A model generated the notes under the pieces. It did not search any database. It was given only the letters and a program-made list of their open reading frames with translations, and was not told where the DNA came from. From JANQPA01 sp964628385 (GTDB lineage: Bacteria; Bacteroidota; Bacteroidia; Chitinophagales; Saprospiraceae), in NCBI GenBank assembly GCA_964628385.1, contig CAZVOD010000130.1:1-8483 (forward strand): a DNA stretch of 8,483 nt, given 5' to 3'. Shown piece after piece: positions 7,674 to 8,483 of the stretch. The position numbers were made by a program, and so were the translations under genes. Positions within the stretch are counted from its first letter, which is position 1; each line of letters starts with the position of its first letter.

Positions 7674-8435
7674 ATGAAGACGAAAATTTTCTATTTCACC
7701 ATTTCATCATTGTTATGTTTGTTTTTTCAACCTGTTGACGGGCAAAACTACCCCAACCTTGGCGTTCCATTTATTCAGAACTTTTCTAAAGCCACTTACA
7801 TGGCTGGAATGCAAAATTGGGATATTGTTCAGGATCACACTGGTGTTATTTTTATTGCTAACAATGAGGGGATGCTCGCTTTTGACGGTAAAAACTGGCA
7901 ACTTCTCCCTTTGCCTAATAAAACTATAGTCAGGTCTTTAGCTTTTGACCCGGTAAAAGAAAGGATATACGCCGGAGGGCATGATGAAATAGGTTATTTT
8001 AAAAAAAATTCAAGAGGCTTCTATTACTTTACCTCTATCGAAAAATACATTCCAGAAGACTTTGATCAATTTGGGGATGTATGGACGATGAAATACACTC
8101 CTAAAGGTATTTTCTTCAGAGCTAATGAAAGACTGTATCATTGGAATGATGAAGCGGTCAACGTTTTCAGATCAACTAATAGTTATCCTTTTCTGGATGA
8201 GTTAAATCAGATAGCCGTAGTACAGGATTTTGATGGTACTTTCTTTAGCTTTGAACAGCAGCCTAAGAAAGTTGACTTGCCCCGGGCCATTCCTGGCATC
8301 ATTGCCGTGAATGGTATTTCTGAAGATAGTGTCCTGATCGCCACCGAAAAGAATGGCATGTATTTATTTTTGAATAACAAAATAGTAAAACCCTTCAATC
8401 CCGGGCTTCAAAGTTTATTGAAAGAAAAGAAGTAA
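7674..8435 (+). CDS. N-terminal fragment of a periplasmic-propeller regulator (Reg_prop type), probably truncated
   Basis: This 253-residue protein matches the start of the large Bacteroidota sensor-regulators that have a periplasmic beta-propeller, a triple-tyrosine (YYY) domain, a membrane segment and a cytoplasmic signalling or DNA-binding part. Seen: a signal peptide (1-23, cleavage before QNYPNLG), then the typical opening with FIQNFSK, YMAGMQNWDIVQD, IFIANNEGMLAFDGKNW (57-75), VRSLAFD and RIYAGGHDEIGYF (97-109), and later DVWTMKYTPKGIFF and LIATEKNGMYLF. These are successive propeller blades. Family members usually run to about 900 residues or more. Here TAA at 8433-8435 ends the frame inside the propeller, so no YYY, membrane, kinase or HTH domain is present. 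An 18-bp hairpin begins 5 bp beyond the stop. The divergent position facing SusC fits a PUL regulator. As it stands it cannot regulate transcription by the usual mechanism. It is probably a pseudogene 5' part, less likely a short secreted propeller. The start is supported by AGGTGA just upstream and by the signal peptide. Confidence 0.8.
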   Translation: MKTKIFYFTISSLLCLFFQPVDGQNYPNLGVPFIQNFSKATYMAGMQNWDIVQDHTGVIFIANNEGMLAFDGKNWQLLPLPNKTIVRSLAFDPVKERIYAGGHDEIGYFKKNSRGFYYFTSIEKYIPEDFDQFGDVWTMKYTPKGIFFRANERLYHWNDEAVNVFRSTNSYPFLDELNQIAVVQDFDGTFFSFEQQPKKVDLPRAIPGIIAVNGISEDSVLIATEKNGMYLFLNNKIVKPFNPGLQSLLKEKK

Positions 8436-8440
8436 CTATT

Positions 8441-8458
8441 CAGCACGCTTGCGTGCTG
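8441..8458. repeat. 18-bp inverted repeat just after the truncated regulator
   Basis: CAGCACGC and GCGTGCTG form perfect 8-bp arms around TT; as RNA this is a 7-bp GC-rich stem closed by a stable CUUG tetraloop. It is far more GC-rich than its surroundings. No T-run follows (GTTAATTGAAAA), so it is not a classical intrinsic terminator. It resembles the small palindromes of REP or IS200/IS605-type elements, which is inference from shape only. No transposase gene is in the window. Confidence 0.6.
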
Positions 8459-8483
8459 GTTAATTGAAAAACGATAGAATTAT

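Noticed and set aside
8441..8458. Reading the hairpin after the regulator as its normal intrinsic terminator
   Set aside because: No T-run follows in the plus direction, and the protein stops in mid-propeller, so this is not a natural gene end.

Overview
The window holds the SusC/SusD core of a polysaccharide utilization locus (PUL) from a member of the Bacteroidota. The evidence is a TonB-dependent SusC-type transporter with an N-terminal carboxypeptidase-D-regulatory-like domain, an adjacent SusD-type lipoprotein, a third large lipoprotein with PKD and carbohydrate-binding-like modules, and a divergent gene for the N-terminal part of a propeller-type regulator. AT-rich spacers and the lack of strong Shine-Dalgarno sequences before the SusC, SusD and third lipoprotein starts also fit that phylum. 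The genus cannot be fixed from this sequence; the large marine-style PUL proteins suggest a free-living cytophagal or flavobacterial relative, which is inference.

Layout, left to right. Bases 1-59 appear to carry the last 18 codons of a plus-strand gene that enters from outside. It converges, with only 3 bp between stop codons, on a minus-strand block. In transcription order that block is SusC (7332 to 4252), SusD (4138 to 2579) and a surface-glycan-binding-type lipoprotein (2441 to 63). The gaps of 113 and 137 bp between them are compatible with one operon. The second gap carries two perfect 7-bp-arm hairpins. A 341-bp divergent region (7333-7673) separates SusC from a plus-strand gene at 7674-8435. 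It contains three TACATCA repeats at helical-turn spacing and two perfect AGTTAACT palindromes. The plus-strand gene starts like a long periplasmic-propeller regulator but stops at 253 residues. An 18-bp hairpin follows 5 bp after its stop, and a family-like reading appears to resume in another frame right at the window edge.

How the genes probably work together. The lipoproteins would sit on the outer membrane, capture a glycan or oligosaccharide and pass it to the SusC channel, which imports it with TonB energy. The divergent regulator would normally sense a breakdown product and control the operon, but here it looks truncated. No glycoside hydrolase, lyase or sulfatase is visible, so the substrate cannot be determined. 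I found no tRNA, rRNA, CRISPR array or complete transposon. The locus type is well known; the points worth a second look are the broken regulator with its hairpin, the phased repeats in the divergent promoter region, and the A-B-B-A architecture of the third lipoprotein.
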